Assembly (NCBI GenBank): GCA_964444665.1
Contig: CAYUIE010000004.1
Location: 200,374-264,373, forward strand
Direction of reading: 5' to 3'
DNA from: CAYZTY01 sp964444665
GTDB taxonomy: Bacteria > Planctomycetota > Phycisphaerae > Sedimentisphaerales > CAYZTY01
DNA: 64,000 nucleotides
Part shown: positions 27,311 through 36,327 of the stretch, one piece after another
How the letters are laid out: the number at the start of each line of letters is the position of its first letter
Position numbering within the stretch: position 1 is the first letter of the stretch
The notes under the pieces: generated by a model
Told to the model about the DNA's origin: nothing
Seen by the model: the letters and a program-made list of their open reading frames with translations, nothing else
Databases searched by the model: none
Program-made: the position numbers and the translations under genes

Positions 27311-28786
27311 ATGACCTTACAGCTTTACAATACACTTACAAGAAAAAAACAGCCCTTTGAACCTTTGGAAGAAGGCCGGGCCGGAATATATGTCTGCGGG
27401 CCGACCGTTTACGGCCACGCGCACTTAGGGCACGCCAAGAGCTATATCAGCTTTGACATACTGGTCCGCTATCTGCGTTATTCAGGCTATGCCGTAACAT
27501 ACGTACAAAATATAACCGACGTCGGCCACCTGACCGACGACGCCGACGAGGGCGAGGACAAAATCGCAAAGGCGGCAGCTAAAGAGAAAAAACACCCGAT
27601 GGCACTTGCAGAGGAATATACCCGCAGCTACTTCGAGGATATGGACAAACTAAACTGTCTGCGGCCGGATATAAGCCCACGAGCATCAGGCCATATCCCG
27701 GAACAAATCGAGCTTGTCGAAAAGCTGGTTGCCAAAGGTTTCGCCTACGAGGTCAACGGCTCGGTATATTTTGACGTTTCGAAATTCAAGGATTACGGCA
27801 AGCTATCAGGAAGGAACGTGGAGGAAATGCTCGCGGGCGCGCGGGTGGAGGTCTCGCAGGAAAAGAAACACCCCGCCGATTTTGCACTATGGAAAAAGGC
27901 CGAGCCGAACCACATTATGCAGTGGCGAAGCCCCTGGGGAATGGGCTTTCCCGGCTGGCACCTTGAGTGCTCGGTTATGAGTACAAAGTATCTCGGCCAG
28001 CCGTTCGATATCCACGGCGGCGGAATCGAGAACCAGTTCCCGCACCACGAGTGCGAAATCGCCCAGTCCCAGGCGGCCAACGACGCGCAGTTTACCAAAT
28101 ACTGGCTGCATAATAATATGGTCACTGTTGAAGGCCAAAAAATGGGTAAGAGCCTGAACAACTTCATAACACTTAAGCAGGCCTTTAGCGGAAAGCACGA
28201 AAGATTAAGCCGGGCATACGAGCCGCTGGCGATAAGGCAATTGGTTCTTAACAGCCATTACAGAAGCCCGCTCGATTTCTCCGACGCCGCCCTGCACGCC
28301 GCCCAAAGTGGATACGATAAAATAAAAAAAACGGTGATAAACGTCAGGCAAAAAGTCTCTCAATTGCCTGAGGGAAAGCTCAACGAGCGGATACAGATGC
28401 AGCTTGCTGATTTTACCAAAAAGTTCGAAGAGGCAATGAACGATGATTTGAACACGGCGGTGGCCCTGTCGGTTATTTTTGACCTGGTTCGCCTGGCAAA
28501 TAGCGTGCTCGAAAATCCCAAAACTACCCAAGATACGCTAAAAGAAATTGATAGCTTATTCAGAAAGCTGGGTGGAGACTGTCTGGGTATAGTAAAAGAA
28601 GATTACCTGCAGACCGCTCCGGATACTAAAATGATAGATTCCATTGTCAAAATTTTAATTGAGCAGAGAAACGAGGCGCGGAGGAAAAAGGATTTTGCAG
28701 CGGCGGACCAAATGCGCGATTTATTAGATAAACACGGCATCGTGCTGGAGGACAAACCGGGCGAGACCGTTTGGAGATTCAAATGA
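27311..28786 (+). CDS. cysS: cysteine--tRNA ligase
   Basis: 491 residues. Charges tRNA-Cys. Class I motif HAHLGHA at residues 36-42; zinc ligand Cys29 in YVCGPTVY, with WHLECS and GGGIENQFPHHECE supplying the others. The KMSKS loop reads KMGKS. The ruvC start overlaps its stop (ATGA). No Shine-Dalgarno is obvious, as the repeat array runs almost up to the ATG. Confidence 0.95.
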   Translation: MTLQLYNTLTRKKQPFEPLEEGRAGIYVCGPTVYGHAHLGHAKSYISFDILVRYLRYSGYAVTYVQNITDVGHLTDDADEGEDKIAKAAAKEKKHPMALAEEYTRSYFEDMDKLNCLRPDISPRASGHIPEQIELVEKLVAKGFAYEVNGSVYFDVSKFKDYGKLSGRNVEEMLAGARVEVSQEKKHPADFALWKKAEPNHIMQWRSPWGMGFPGWHLECSVMSTKYLGQPFDIHGGGIENQFPHHECEIAQSQAANDAQFTKYWLHNNMVTVEGQKMGKSLNNFITLKQAFSGKHERLSRAYEPLAIRQLVLNSHYRSPLDFSDAALHAAQSGYDKIKKTVINVRQKVSQLPEGKLNERIQMQLADFTKKFEEAMNDDLNTAVALSVIFDLVRLANSVLENPKTTQDTLKEIDSLFRKLGGDCLGIVKEDYLQTAPDTKMIDSIVKILIEQRNEARRKKDFAAADQMRDLLDKHGIVLEDKPGETVWRFK

Positions 28787-29253
28787 GGATTCTCGGCATT
28801 GACCCAGGCTTGCAGGTATGCGGTTATGCCGTACTGGATAAAAACCGGAGTGCAGAGAAGCTTCTCGAGGCCGGCCTTGTCCGGACGGACTCCTCGGCGT
28901 CCATAGCGCTTCGGCTTAACCAGGTTGCAAAGGACTTTCAGGCGTTAATAAAAAAGTTCTCGCCCGGCCTGGTCGCGGTCGAAGAGCTGTATTCACATTA
29001 CGCTCATCCGAAAACGGCGATATTGATGGGACACGCCAGAGGAGTTATACTGCAGGCCGCAGCGGCTGCGGAAATTGAGGTCAGGAGTTTCTCGGCAACC
29101 CGCATAAAAAAAGCGGTAACCGGCAACGGCAGGGCCTCAAAGATGCAGGTCCAAAGGGCCATAAAGTCGCTGCTGGGACTGCAAAAGCTGCCGGCCCCTG
29201 CCGACGTCGCCGATGCAATTGCCGCGGCACTGTGCTGTGCAAACGAGCTTTAA
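28783..29253 (+). CDS. ruvC: crossover junction endodeoxyribonuclease RuvC
   Basis: 156 residues from the ATG at 28783, which overlaps the cysS stop by four bases. RuvC resolves Holliday junctions. Acidic active-site residues: Asp7 in LGIDPG, Glu in VAVEELY, and the C-terminal aspartates in DVADAIAAAL. It is followed by ruvA and ruvB, giving the complete RuvABC resolvasome in order C-A-B. Confidence 0.95.
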   Translation: MRILGIDPGLQVCGYAVLDKNRSAEKLLEAGLVRTDSSASIALRLNQVAKDFQALIKKFSPGLVAVEELYSHYAHPKTAILMGHARGVILQAAAAAEIEVRSFSATRIKKAVTGNGRASKMQVQRAIKSLLGLQKLPAPADVADAIAAALCCANEL

Positions 29254-29278
29254 GAAAAAATACTTTATAGCGAAATAC

Positions 29279-29303
29279 GAGATACGAACGACGAGTAACG
29301 AGT
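29279..29303. repeat. dispersed ACGAGATACGAACGACGAGTAACGAG element
   Basis: A short direct-repeat-rich element (ACGA-type units) lies just before the ruvA start. Related sequence recurs at 51699-51714, 54851-54882 and 55580-55609, so it is a dispersed family in this genome. Confidence 0.45.
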
Positions 29304-29305
29304 TT

Positions 29306-29932
29306 ATGATTGCCCAGATTCAGGGAAAACTGCTTAAAATCGATAAAGAAGCCGTACACGTACAGGTGGGCCCGATTGTCTATGAGTTAATGCTGCCGGG
29401 TTACGGTGTGAATGCGCTGGCCGGCAAAATCGGACAGGATGTTACGCTCTGCACGATGGAATATTACGAAGGAAATCCGGCCGGCGGCAATCTCATACCG
29501 AGAATGGTCGGCTTTCTAAGCCCCGGCGAGAAGGACTTCTTCGCGAAATTTATCAGCGTTAAAGGCATCGGCATAAGAAAGGCCCTGCGCTCGCTGAATA
29601 TGCCCATTGGAACAATCGCCGAGGCCATTGAAAACGGCGATGAGAAGCTTTTGCTTTCACTGCCTGAGGTCGGCAAGCGCCTGGCTCAACAAATCATTGC
29701 TGAGCTGAAGGGCAAACTGCAGAGTTTTGCCTTCGGTGCGGCCCCGGCCGCCACGCAACTCAGATTCGAACGCTTCCAGGCCGAGGCCCTCGAGATCCTG
29801 ATTGCCTGGGGCGAAAGACGCTCAGAAGCGATAGATTTAATCAGCCTTGCCTGCGAAAGACATCCGGAAATCAAGTCCGCCGAGCAGCTTGTACCTTTGG
29901 CGTACAGAATCAAGCAGGGAATCGAGGTTTAA
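29306..29932 (+). CDS. ruvA: Holliday junction branch migration protein RuvA
   Basis: 208 residues from the ATG at 29306 (MIAQIQGKLLKI); an upstream in-frame extension overlaps ruvC and the repeat and is not credible. N-terminal OB fold, central helix-hairpin-helix motifs (FISVKGIGIRKALR and LLSLPEVGKRLAQQIIAEL) and the C-terminal domain that binds RuvB after a flexible linker. It works as a tetramer at the junction. Confidence 0.95.
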   Translation: MIAQIQGKLLKIDKEAVHVQVGPIVYELMLPGYGVNALAGKIGQDVTLCTMEYYEGNPAGGNLIPRMVGFLSPGEKDFFAKFISVKGIGIRKALRSLNMPIGTIAEAIENGDEKLLLSLPEVGKRLAQQIIAELKGKLQSFAFGAAPAATQLRFERFQAEALEILIAWGERRSEAIDLISLACERHPEIKSAEQLVPLAYRIKQGIEV

Positions 29933-29939
29933 AGATAGT

Positions 29940-30060
29940 TAATAGTTTTGAGTTGATAGTTCGTAGTACGGGCTTCCAGCCCGTGAAGACACGATCAGGA
30001 CTGTCCTGAGCGAACCCGTCCCGAGCAGGATCAAGGGAGTCGAAGGAATGGCCGTGCCAC
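29940..30060. repeat. dispersed repeat with ACGGGCTTCCAGCCCGT hairpin
   Basis: The spacer between ruvA and ruvB holds a perfect short palindrome (ACGGGCTTCCAGCCCGT) followed by a CCTGAGCGAA...GTCGAAGGA segment typical of interspersed repeats. No gene fits here. Confidence 0.5.
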
Positions 30061-30085
30061 TGTTGATTTTTTGGACTGTATTATC

Positions 30086-31135
30086 GTGGCTATAGATAGA
30101 GTGATAAATTCCGATTCGTTAAACGCGCAGGAGGAAAGCTTCAATCTTTCTCTTCGCCCGCGAACCCTTGCCGAGTGCGTCGGCCAGGTCAGCGTCATCG
30201 AAAAACTCAATATTGCCATCACCGCCGCACAACAGAGGGACGAGCCGCTGGAGCACATTATCTTTCACGGCCCACCGGGTCTCGGCAAGACCACTTTAGC
30301 CAACGTCGTCGCTAAAGAAATGAACGTTTCCCTTCGCGCCTCGTCAGGCCCCGCGCTGAACAAACAGGGTGACGTTATGGGCCTGCTGACCAATATGAAC
30401 ACCGGCGATATTCTTTTCATCGACGAGATTCACCGCCTTAGCACTCCGGTCGAGGAATTCATTTACCCGGCAATGGAAGACTTCAAAGTCGATTTTACCG
30501 TTGACAGCGGTATCCACGCCAAGACCATCAATTTCCCTCTTAAGCGTTTCACACTGATTGGCGCCACGACAAGACTGGGTCTGTTAAGCCCGCCCCTTAG
30601 GGGCCGGTTCGGATTGCTTTATCACCTCGACTTTTATTCGACCGGGGAATTGACCCGGATACTTGACCGCTCCGCGGGGCTTCTGAAATTGCCTTGTTGT
30701 GACGGCACGCTCGAGTTGATTGCCGCGCGTTCACGCGGAACGCCCCGGATAGCAAACAGATTATTAAAACGCGTCAGGGACTACGCACAGGTCAAAGGCT
30801 CCGGCAAACTCGAAACAGGTATTGTCGAAAATGCGCTTAAGATGGAGCAGATAGATTCACTCGGCCTTGACGAGCTGGACAGGGCCTTTTTGCGAACGCT
30901 TGCCGACGTTTACGAAGGCGGCCCGGCCGGCATCGAAGCCATTGCCGCCACGTTAGGCGAAGAAAGGGACACTCTCGAAGATGTTGTCGAGCCGTACCTG
31001 CTGCAGGTCGGCTTCGTCCGCCGAACAAAACGCGGCCGGGAAATCACAAAAGCCGCATGCAAGCACCTGAGTCTGAAATACCACAAAAGCAAAAACACCA
31101 CCGACCAGCCCGAACTCTTCGAAAAAAAACAATAA
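30086..31135 (+). CDS. ruvB: Holliday junction branch migration ATPase RuvB
   Basis: 349 residues from GTG at 30086; a TTG at 30071 would add five residues, and neither has a clear Shine-Dalgarno. Walker A is GPPGLGKT, Walker B ILFIDEIHRL, with the sensor GATTRLGLLSPPLRGRFG and a C-terminal winged helix (VGFVRRTKRGREIT). RuvB is the motor for branch migration with RuvA. It is separated from ruvA by a repeat-bearing spacer, but lies on the same strand. Confidence 0.95.
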   Translation: MAIDRVINSDSLNAQEESFNLSLRPRTLAECVGQVSVIEKLNIAITAAQQRDEPLEHIIFHGPPGLGKTTLANVVAKEMNVSLRASSGPALNKQGDVMGLLTNMNTGDILFIDEIHRLSTPVEEFIYPAMEDFKVDFTVDSGIHAKTINFPLKRFTLIGATTRLGLLSPPLRGRFGLLYHLDFYSTGELTRILDRSAGLLKLPCCDGTLELIAARSRGTPRIANRLLKRVRDYAQVKGSGKLETGIVENALKMEQIDSLGLDELDRAFLRTLADVYEGGPAGIEAIAATLGEERDTLEDVVEPYLLQVGFVRRTKRGREITKAACKHLSLKYHKSKNTTDQPELFEKKQ

Positions 31136-31313
31136 GTCGTCACGGCCTCCGCCAGCCAAACCCACAATTATAATCCCTCAGGACGAAGTTAAAATCCTTG
31201 ATTTTTAAAGACAGATGTGATATTCTATTGAAAAAGAGGCCCTTCCGTATAGTTCAGTAGTAATATTCTATCTCATGTAGGATAACCGGATACATTCAAA
31301 AGGAGGAGATGTC

Positions 31314-32969
31314 ATGTTTGCAGCAAACAAATCGAGATATAACAGCGGATTAGCGTTCATAATTTTTGTATTAAATTTCTTTGTTATTAATGCATCTGCT
31401 GACTGGATGAAGATGGACCCGCCTCCTGATGTAGATAAAAGAACACATGGGCACAACAACACCAGTACGTGTTGGTTGGTGGCGGCTGCTAATATGCTCG
31501 CCGGCGCTGGTTACGGCTCGGGCGCGACTGTTCAGCAAAGGGCCGACGGCATTTATAACCAACTCGTAAACACGCACGGCACAGGACCCGGCTGGGCCGA
31601 CCAGGCAATAAGCGCCTGGCTCAAGTCTTCGAATAATACTATGAAAGGAATAAATCCCTATACCGTTGTAACCAGGTATGGCCACACCACGGCTACACCT
31701 TATCTCCATAACCTGCAGGGCTTTGGATTCAATGCGACCGATGACCTGCCTGAGTTTATGGGTAACGAGCTAAGACGATGCCAGATGGTGGGAGTCAGTC
31801 TCAGTTGGGGAGTAAATACAGGACATATCATTACGCTTTGGGGCGACGACGGCGATGCAAATGACCTGACCGACAATCCAGATTCCATATATGTCACCGA
31901 TTCTGATGGGATGGACTATTATGGTGATGTACAGGAATACGATTTCAGTAACTTTTACGGTGCGGGCTGGTATTTGAATTATAGTGGCTCGCCCTTTATT
32001 AAGCATATTGTAACATTGTGTCCCGTTATTGATGCCAATGACCCCAATAATACCGTCACACAGAAAATCATTGCTTCGTATAAAAGAAGTAATCCGAGCA
32101 GCACTTCTGCGGTAAAAGTTGCTCATATCCTGGCTTCGAACAATACAATTTTAACCTACAAAATGGCCATCGACGCCTGCCAGCCCTCGCTGGATTTTAT
32201 TTACGAGGCCGGGCTGAGAACTTTCCTGCTTGCTCGATGGGATGTTTCGAGCTACCCCATAGCACAGGGTGAATCGGTAACCGCCACTACCGAAGTTGTC
32301 TTGCCTTACGACCCGAATTCCGGCGTTGCGAACAGGTTGACCAATTATATTTTGACCTTTATATACCCGCCGGAAGATCCTAACATTCCGTCACCGGGCT
32401 TTTCATTTGGTCTGCATTCGCCCATCCTGCCGGCCGGAGCAAACGTCATTGAACCTAATATAACCGGCGGATATGTTGTCGGTGCGTTTGATATGTATAG
32501 CGACTCCGCTGGCCAGCAGGTAGTCGGCGAATTCCGGTTCTGCGCTGAATACGAATATTTCCAGGACCCCGAAACACACGAGTTGAATCTGGAGCCTGCT
32601 GAATCAGGAAATGTTGAGCTGACGTGGGTCGGTAATTTCAGGTTCGGGCACAGTTACGGCCTGCTCGAAGGAAGCCCTCTTTGGAATTTTGACGAGTGGT
32701 GGACCGTCGAACCGACGGTTCAATCGTTCAATATGGGAGATATGCCCATTAATATTCCAATAAATTGGGCTGGTATGGGCCTGTTGCCTTATCCGAGGGG
32801 CGAGAATTACAAGGCGCCTCAGCCTGCCCAGTGCGGCGACCCGGGCACCGAATACTCTCCATACGATCTTAACAAGGACTGCTACATTGACTTCAGGGAT
32901 TTTTCATCCATCGCCGCCAACTGGTTAAAGTGCAGTAATCCCGCTGACCCGAATTGCACCTCACAATGA
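31314..32969 (+). CDS. secreted papain-fold (IdeS/Mac-like) cysteine-peptidase-like protein with dockerin-like tail
   Basis: 551 residues with a strong GGAGGAG ribosome binding site. Residues 1-29 are a signal peptide. Cys53 lies in TSTCWLVAAANMLAGAGYG and His171 in VNTGHIITLWGDDG, followed by an aspartate in IYVTDSDG (Asp195 or Asp197). This Cys-His-Asp order and context resembles IdeS/C66 and related papain-like peptidases. The middle is an unassigned beta-rich region. The C-terminus (SPYDLNKDCYIDFRDFSSIAANWL) is one dockerin-like calcium loop and helix, so it may be tethered outside the cell. Activity and substrate are inferred, not shown. Confidence 0.65.
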   Translation: MFAANKSRYNSGLAFIIFVLNFFVINASADWMKMDPPPDVDKRTHGHNNTSTCWLVAAANMLAGAGYGSGATVQQRADGIYNQLVNTHGTGPGWADQAISAWLKSSNNTMKGINPYTVVTRYGHTTATPYLHNLQGFGFNATDDLPEFMGNELRRCQMVGVSLSWGVNTGHIITLWGDDGDANDLTDNPDSIYVTDSDGMDYYGDVQEYDFSNFYGAGWYLNYSGSPFIKHIVTLCPVIDANDPNNTVTQKIIASYKRSNPSSTSAVKVAHILASNNTILTYKMAIDACQPSLDFIYEAGLRTFLLARWDVSSYPIAQGESVTATTEVVLPYDPNSGVANRLTNYILTFIYPPEDPNIPSPGFSFGLHSPILPAGANVIEPNITGGYVVGAFDMYSDSAGQQVVGEFRFCAEYEYFQDPETHELNLEPAESGNVELTWVGNFRFGHSYGLLEGSPLWNFDEWWTVEPTVQSFNMGDMPINIPINWAGMGLLPYPRGENYKAPQPAQCGDPGTEYSPYDLNKDCYIDFRDFSSIAANWLKCSNPADPNCTSQ

Positions 32970-33014
32970 TTTTATATTTAGATTCGGTCAGTTTTGCCAT
33001 CACCATGCGCAAAT

Positions 33015-33230
33015 TTACTTTTTCAAAGCGCGCTCGAGATGTTTAATTGCCTCGGCCTCTTTTTCGCGGGCCTCAAGTATGATTGTTGATATCTGCCGCT
33101 GAATGTCGGGCTCGGCAAATTTCCTGGCCTTATCATCTGAATACCCGAAACCCCCGACAAGGCCCCAGTTTTTCCACATCAGGCCGTGTTGCTCCTCGTA
33201 ACATCCTATCGCCTTACTAATCTCTTGCAT
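33015..33230 (-). CDS. small hypothetical protein
   Basis: 71 residues with no close family that I recognise. It is charged and mostly helical, ending in a long predicted helix (IILEAREKEAEAIKHLERAL). There is no signal peptide or membrane span, and no good ribosome binding site. It converges with the cysteine-peptidase gene and diverges from catalase. It looks like protein, since the helix periodicity is regular, but could be a chance frame. Confidence 0.45.
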   Translation of the reverse strand: MQEISKAIGCYEEQHGLMWKNWGLVGGFGYSDDKARKFAEPDIQRQISTIILEAREKEAEAIKHLERALKK

Positions 33231-33419
33231 ATCTATTTTTGATTCGATCGAATTCTATAATAATGTGCCAAATTCTCGCCAAAGGGTTCGCCCCAATTTT
33301 ACAAAAACTCTAAAATATTGTAAATCTTGACTTTTTCTCCCTACTATACTAAACTCCTTACAAATAGTGCTGTATATTATTGCCTGGATTTTAGATGAAA
33401 TTAAATAAGGGGAAGAAAA

Positions 33420-34853
33420 ATGGATGAAAAAAAACTAACTACCGCAGCGGGCATTCCGGTGTCCGACAATCAAACGTCTCTAACCGCTGGAGAAAAAGGT
33501 CCGACATTAATGCAGGACCATCACCTGCTCGAAAAACTGTCTCATTTTAACCGGGAACGCATCCCAGAGCGTGTTGTGCATGCAAAGGCCTCTGGCGCAC
33601 ACGGCATATTCACTGTTACGAAGGACATCACAAAATACACCAAGGCCAAAATATTCTCGAAAGTTGGCAAGAAAACGGAAGTCTTCGGCCGGTTCTCTAC
33701 CGTCGCGGGCGAGAAGGGCTCCGCAGACACCGTGCGCGATGTAAGGGGCTTTGCGCTGAAGTTCTACACAGAAGAAGGAAACTGGGATATGGTCGGAAAC
33801 AACACACCGACCTTCTTCATCCGGGACGCAATCAAGTTCCCTGATTTCATTCATACCCAGAAAAGAGACCCGAAGACAAATGCAAAGAACGACACGATGC
33901 AGTGGGATTTCTGGTCGCAGGTCCCCGAATCACTTCACCAGGTGACAATCCTCTTTTCTGACAGGGGCATTCCTAAAGGCATCCCTTATATGAATGGTTA
34001 TGGCAGTCACACCTATAGTTTCATTAACGCCAAAAACGAACGCTTCTGGGTTAAATTCCATTTCAAGACTCAGCAGGGAATCCAGTGCTTTATGCAGGAA
34101 GAAGCTGACAAAATTGCGGGAGATAATCCCGACTATCACACCAGGCAGCTCTTCGGGGCGATTGAAAAAGGCGACTTCCCCAAGTGGACCTTTTCCATTC
34201 AGGTTATGCCCGAAGCCGAAGCAGAAAACTATCGATGGAACCCCTTCGACCTGACTAAAGTATGGCCTCACGGAGATTACCCGCTCATCGAGGTCGGCGT
34301 GCTTGAGATGAACAAAAATCCTGAAAACTACTTTGCAGAAGTTGAGCAGTCTGCCTTTTCTCCCGCAAATGTTCCTCCGGGAATTTCCTTCTCACCTTGC
34401 AAAATGCTTCAGGCTCGAATCTTCTCTTATGCCGATGCTCACAGGTATCGCCTCGGCGTCAATTTTGAGCGCCTGCCTATAAACTGTCCGCACGCGACAA
34501 AAGCGAATAATTATCAGCGCGACGGCAAAATGAGGTTCGACGATAACGGCGGGGCTTCACCAAATTATGAGCCCAACAGCTTTGGCGGCCCTAAGGCCGA
34601 CCCCTCATATAAAGAACCTCCTCTCAAAATCTCCGGTGATGCCGATTGGTATGAGCAGAAGCGGGGTGTCGATGACGATTACATCCAGCCGGGAAACCTT
34701 TATCGTTTGATGCCGCCTGATGAGCAGAAAAGACTGGTTATGAACATTGCCGGCTCGCTCCGTAAAGCACCGAAGGAAATACAGAAAAAAATGCTCGACC
34801 ATTTCCGTAAAGCTGATAAAGAATACGGCGAGGGTGTCGAAAAAGCCCTGTAG
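33420..34853 (+). CDS. monofunctional haem catalase, small-subunit type
   Basis: 477 residues. Decomposes hydrogen peroxide. The distal His54 lies in RVVHAKASGAHG, the distal Asn in MVGNNTPTFFIRD, and the proximal haem tyrosine in RIFSYADAHRYRLG. The length fits the small-subunit clade 1/3 catalases. A TTGACT-17-TAAACT element upstream could be its promoter; I see no convincing PerR or OxyR box. The minus-strand genes downstream (zinc ribbon, LEA-like) suggest a stress-response neighbourhood. Confidence 0.95.
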   Translation: MDEKKLTTAAGIPVSDNQTSLTAGEKGPTLMQDHHLLEKLSHFNRERIPERVVHAKASGAHGIFTVTKDITKYTKAKIFSKVGKKTEVFGRFSTVAGEKGSADTVRDVRGFALKFYTEEGNWDMVGNNTPTFFIRDAIKFPDFIHTQKRDPKTNAKNDTMQWDFWSQVPESLHQVTILFSDRGIPKGIPYMNGYGSHTYSFINAKNERFWVKFHFKTQQGIQCFMQEEADKIAGDNPDYHTRQLFGAIEKGDFPKWTFSIQVMPEAEAENYRWNPFDLTKVWPHGDYPLIEVGVLEMNKNPENYFAEVEQSAFSPANVPPGISFSPCKMLQARIFSYADAHRYRLGVNFERLPINCPHATKANNYQRDGKMRFDDNGGASPNYEPNSFGGPKADPSYKEPPLKISGDADWYEQKRGVDDDYIQPGNLYRLMPPDEQKRLVMNIAGSLRKAPKEIQKKMLDHFRKADKEYGEGVEKAL

Positions 34854-35018
34854 CTACCCCGAAACATCATCACAACCGAAGTCTCGCCGTAGGCGGACGA
34901 AGTGGAGGAATCCGGCTTCCGCTTCGTTTAATCCTGCACCCTGCGTGGTGTCAGGGCGGCCTCAACGCTGTCTTTTTCATCTTTACCACTGGCTATGCGA
35001 TCTCAGCCATATACATAC

Positions 35019-35207
35019 CTATAGTTCGACCGGTTCACATACATTCTTGCTGTCTTTTACCATGGCACCACAGTTGGCACATTTGTATTTTGGGTCCGCG
35101 GTTAACTGCTTGAACTTCTCTGGATTCTTCTTGTCAAAATCTTCGGCCTTCAATGCACAAATGTGTGTATTGTGCTCCGCGCTTGTGCAGCTTGCATTTC
35201 CAGTCAT
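35019..35207 (-). CDS. small zinc-ribbon-like protein
   Basis: 62 residues from the ATG at 35207, preceded by AAAGGA; a longer frame to 35273 lacks a site. The C-terminal YKCANCGAMVKDSKNVCEP has a CxxC pair and a third cysteine, like a rubredoxin-type or zinc-ribbon knuckle with one ligand missing or supplied by the N-terminal Cys/His residues. The function is unknown. It lies 71 bases downstream of the helical repeat gene on the same strand. Confidence 0.65.
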   Translation of the reverse strand: MTGNASCTSAEHNTHICALKAEDFDKKNPEKFKQLTADPKYKCANCGAMVKDSKNVCEPVEL

Positions 35208-35278
35208 CTTTTCACATTCCTTTCTCTTGCCTTGAACATTGGCCTCTACACGATTACCCCCGCTCCCCGGCATCAGGG

Positions 35279-35761
35279 CTATTCGCTAGTGCTCTTCCCT
35301 TTGACAGCAGTTTTAAGAACCTCGCGCACGGCATCAGCAGTATCACTGCCAATCTCTTCGGCGGCCTCTATTGCGCCTGTAGTGGCTTGTTCCATTGCCT
35401 TTGCGGTGTCAGCGCCTATTTCACCCGCGGCTTTTACCGCTCCATCAACAGCTGCAACCGCCGTTTTCCCAACATCTGCTCCAACCTCCGAGGCTCCTTT
35501 GACTACTCCCTTGACCGACGACTTAATTGCTATTCCGATATCTTGCCCGGTCTCACTGGCTGCCTCTATCGCTCCACCTACGATGCTGCCGACGGCCTTT
35601 TCTGCCGCAACTGCTACTTGGGCCACACCATCAACCGCAACCGCTAATACATCTTTTGTTGTTTCAACAATCGCACTTGCCACCTCACCTGTCCCCTTAA
35701 TTGCTCCAATTACCGACCTTTTAGCTGTTTTCCCGATTTTTGATAATGTCATTCCCGCCAT
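35279..35761 (-). CDS. alanine/glycine-rich amphipathic repeat protein, LEA-like
   Basis: 160 residues with AGGAG eight bases before the ATG. The sequence is made of repeating helical units rich in Ala, Val, Gly, Glu and Lys (AAEKAVGSIVGGAIEAASE, VKGASEVGADVGKTAVAAVD, VKAAGEIGADTAKAMEQATT) with about 22-residue spacing. This resembles LEA-type desiccation proteins or apolipoprotein-like amphipathic helices that coat membranes or granules. No enzyme motifs. Proximity to catalase suggests a stress role, which is inference. Confidence 0.65.
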   Translation of the reverse strand: MAGMTLSKIGKTAKRSVIGAIKGTGEVASAIVETTKDVLAVAVDGVAQVAVAAEKAVGSIVGGAIEAASETGQDIGIAIKSSVKGVVKGASEVGADVGKTAVAAVDGAVKAAGEIGADTAKAMEQATTGAIEAAEEIGSDTADAVREVLKTAVKGKSTSE

Positions 35762-36327
35762 CTTGTAATCTCCTAAAAAAGCCCCTACATTTTAACTACA
35801 CCAATAAATTGAGACCTTAATCTCCTTGAATAGCGAATACTTTAAGTTCATGGCCAAATAATAAAACCCCATGATGTTTCTCGTAGCTTAGCGAATATCC
35901 TCAACGGTTGCTCGCTCGCTTTTCTGTCAGGGACCTGGAATCAATAAAAATTACCACCGTTGCTCTCTCTATTTTAATCTTTCTTAATCCCCTGTCAACA
36001 TAAAAAATTTCCTCCCCCCAGACTACTCGTCCAAATATTATTTATCGGAATTCATTGCGCTTCTGTTTCGGTTGGCCCACAGGTTCATCATGGGGGTCCT
36101 CTTTAACTATTCGCCCGTATGCGCATTACGCCCTATGTGCTGCCTTCTGCTCGGACACTTTTTTACTGTATGACTCAAGTGGCACCTTCTGTGGACTTGC
36201 CCTGTGGGCACAGCGCAAATCTCCCCTTTACTTTACACCTACAACCGGTCATAATATTATCCTTACGAAAAGAGATTCATAACTCTACCACAGGTATTAT
36301 TATATTTGCCGTCAAGAAAAGTAAAAC
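35762..36327. other. 566-base stretch without a convincing gene
   Basis: No ORF with a ribosome binding site, no tRNA and no strong hairpin seen. A 75-codon frame at 36055-36282 has low-complexity Ser/Leu/Cys composition and is probably chance. The segment TTGCCCTGTGGGCACAGCGC near 36199 has a partial match near 36930, possibly a small degraded duplication. Confidence 0.4.

Noticed and set aside
29213..29305. 31-codon N-terminal extension of RuvA
   Set aside because: It overlaps ruvC and is read from a dispersed repeat; RuvA proteins start at MIAQIQG-like sequence.
31190..31310. tRNA-like stretch (GTATAGTTCAGTAGTA) before the cysteine-peptidase gene
   Set aside because: The D-arm-like piece is not followed by an anticodon arm, T-arm (GGTTCRA) or acceptor pairing.
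33240..33275. PerR-type operator before catalase (TCTATAATAATG)
   Set aside because: Only one half resembles the box and there is no dyad symmetry.
36055..36282. 75-codon ORF in the spacer after the LEA-like gene
   Set aside because: No ribosome binding site and a composition rich in Ser, Leu, Cys and Phe typical of chance frames.
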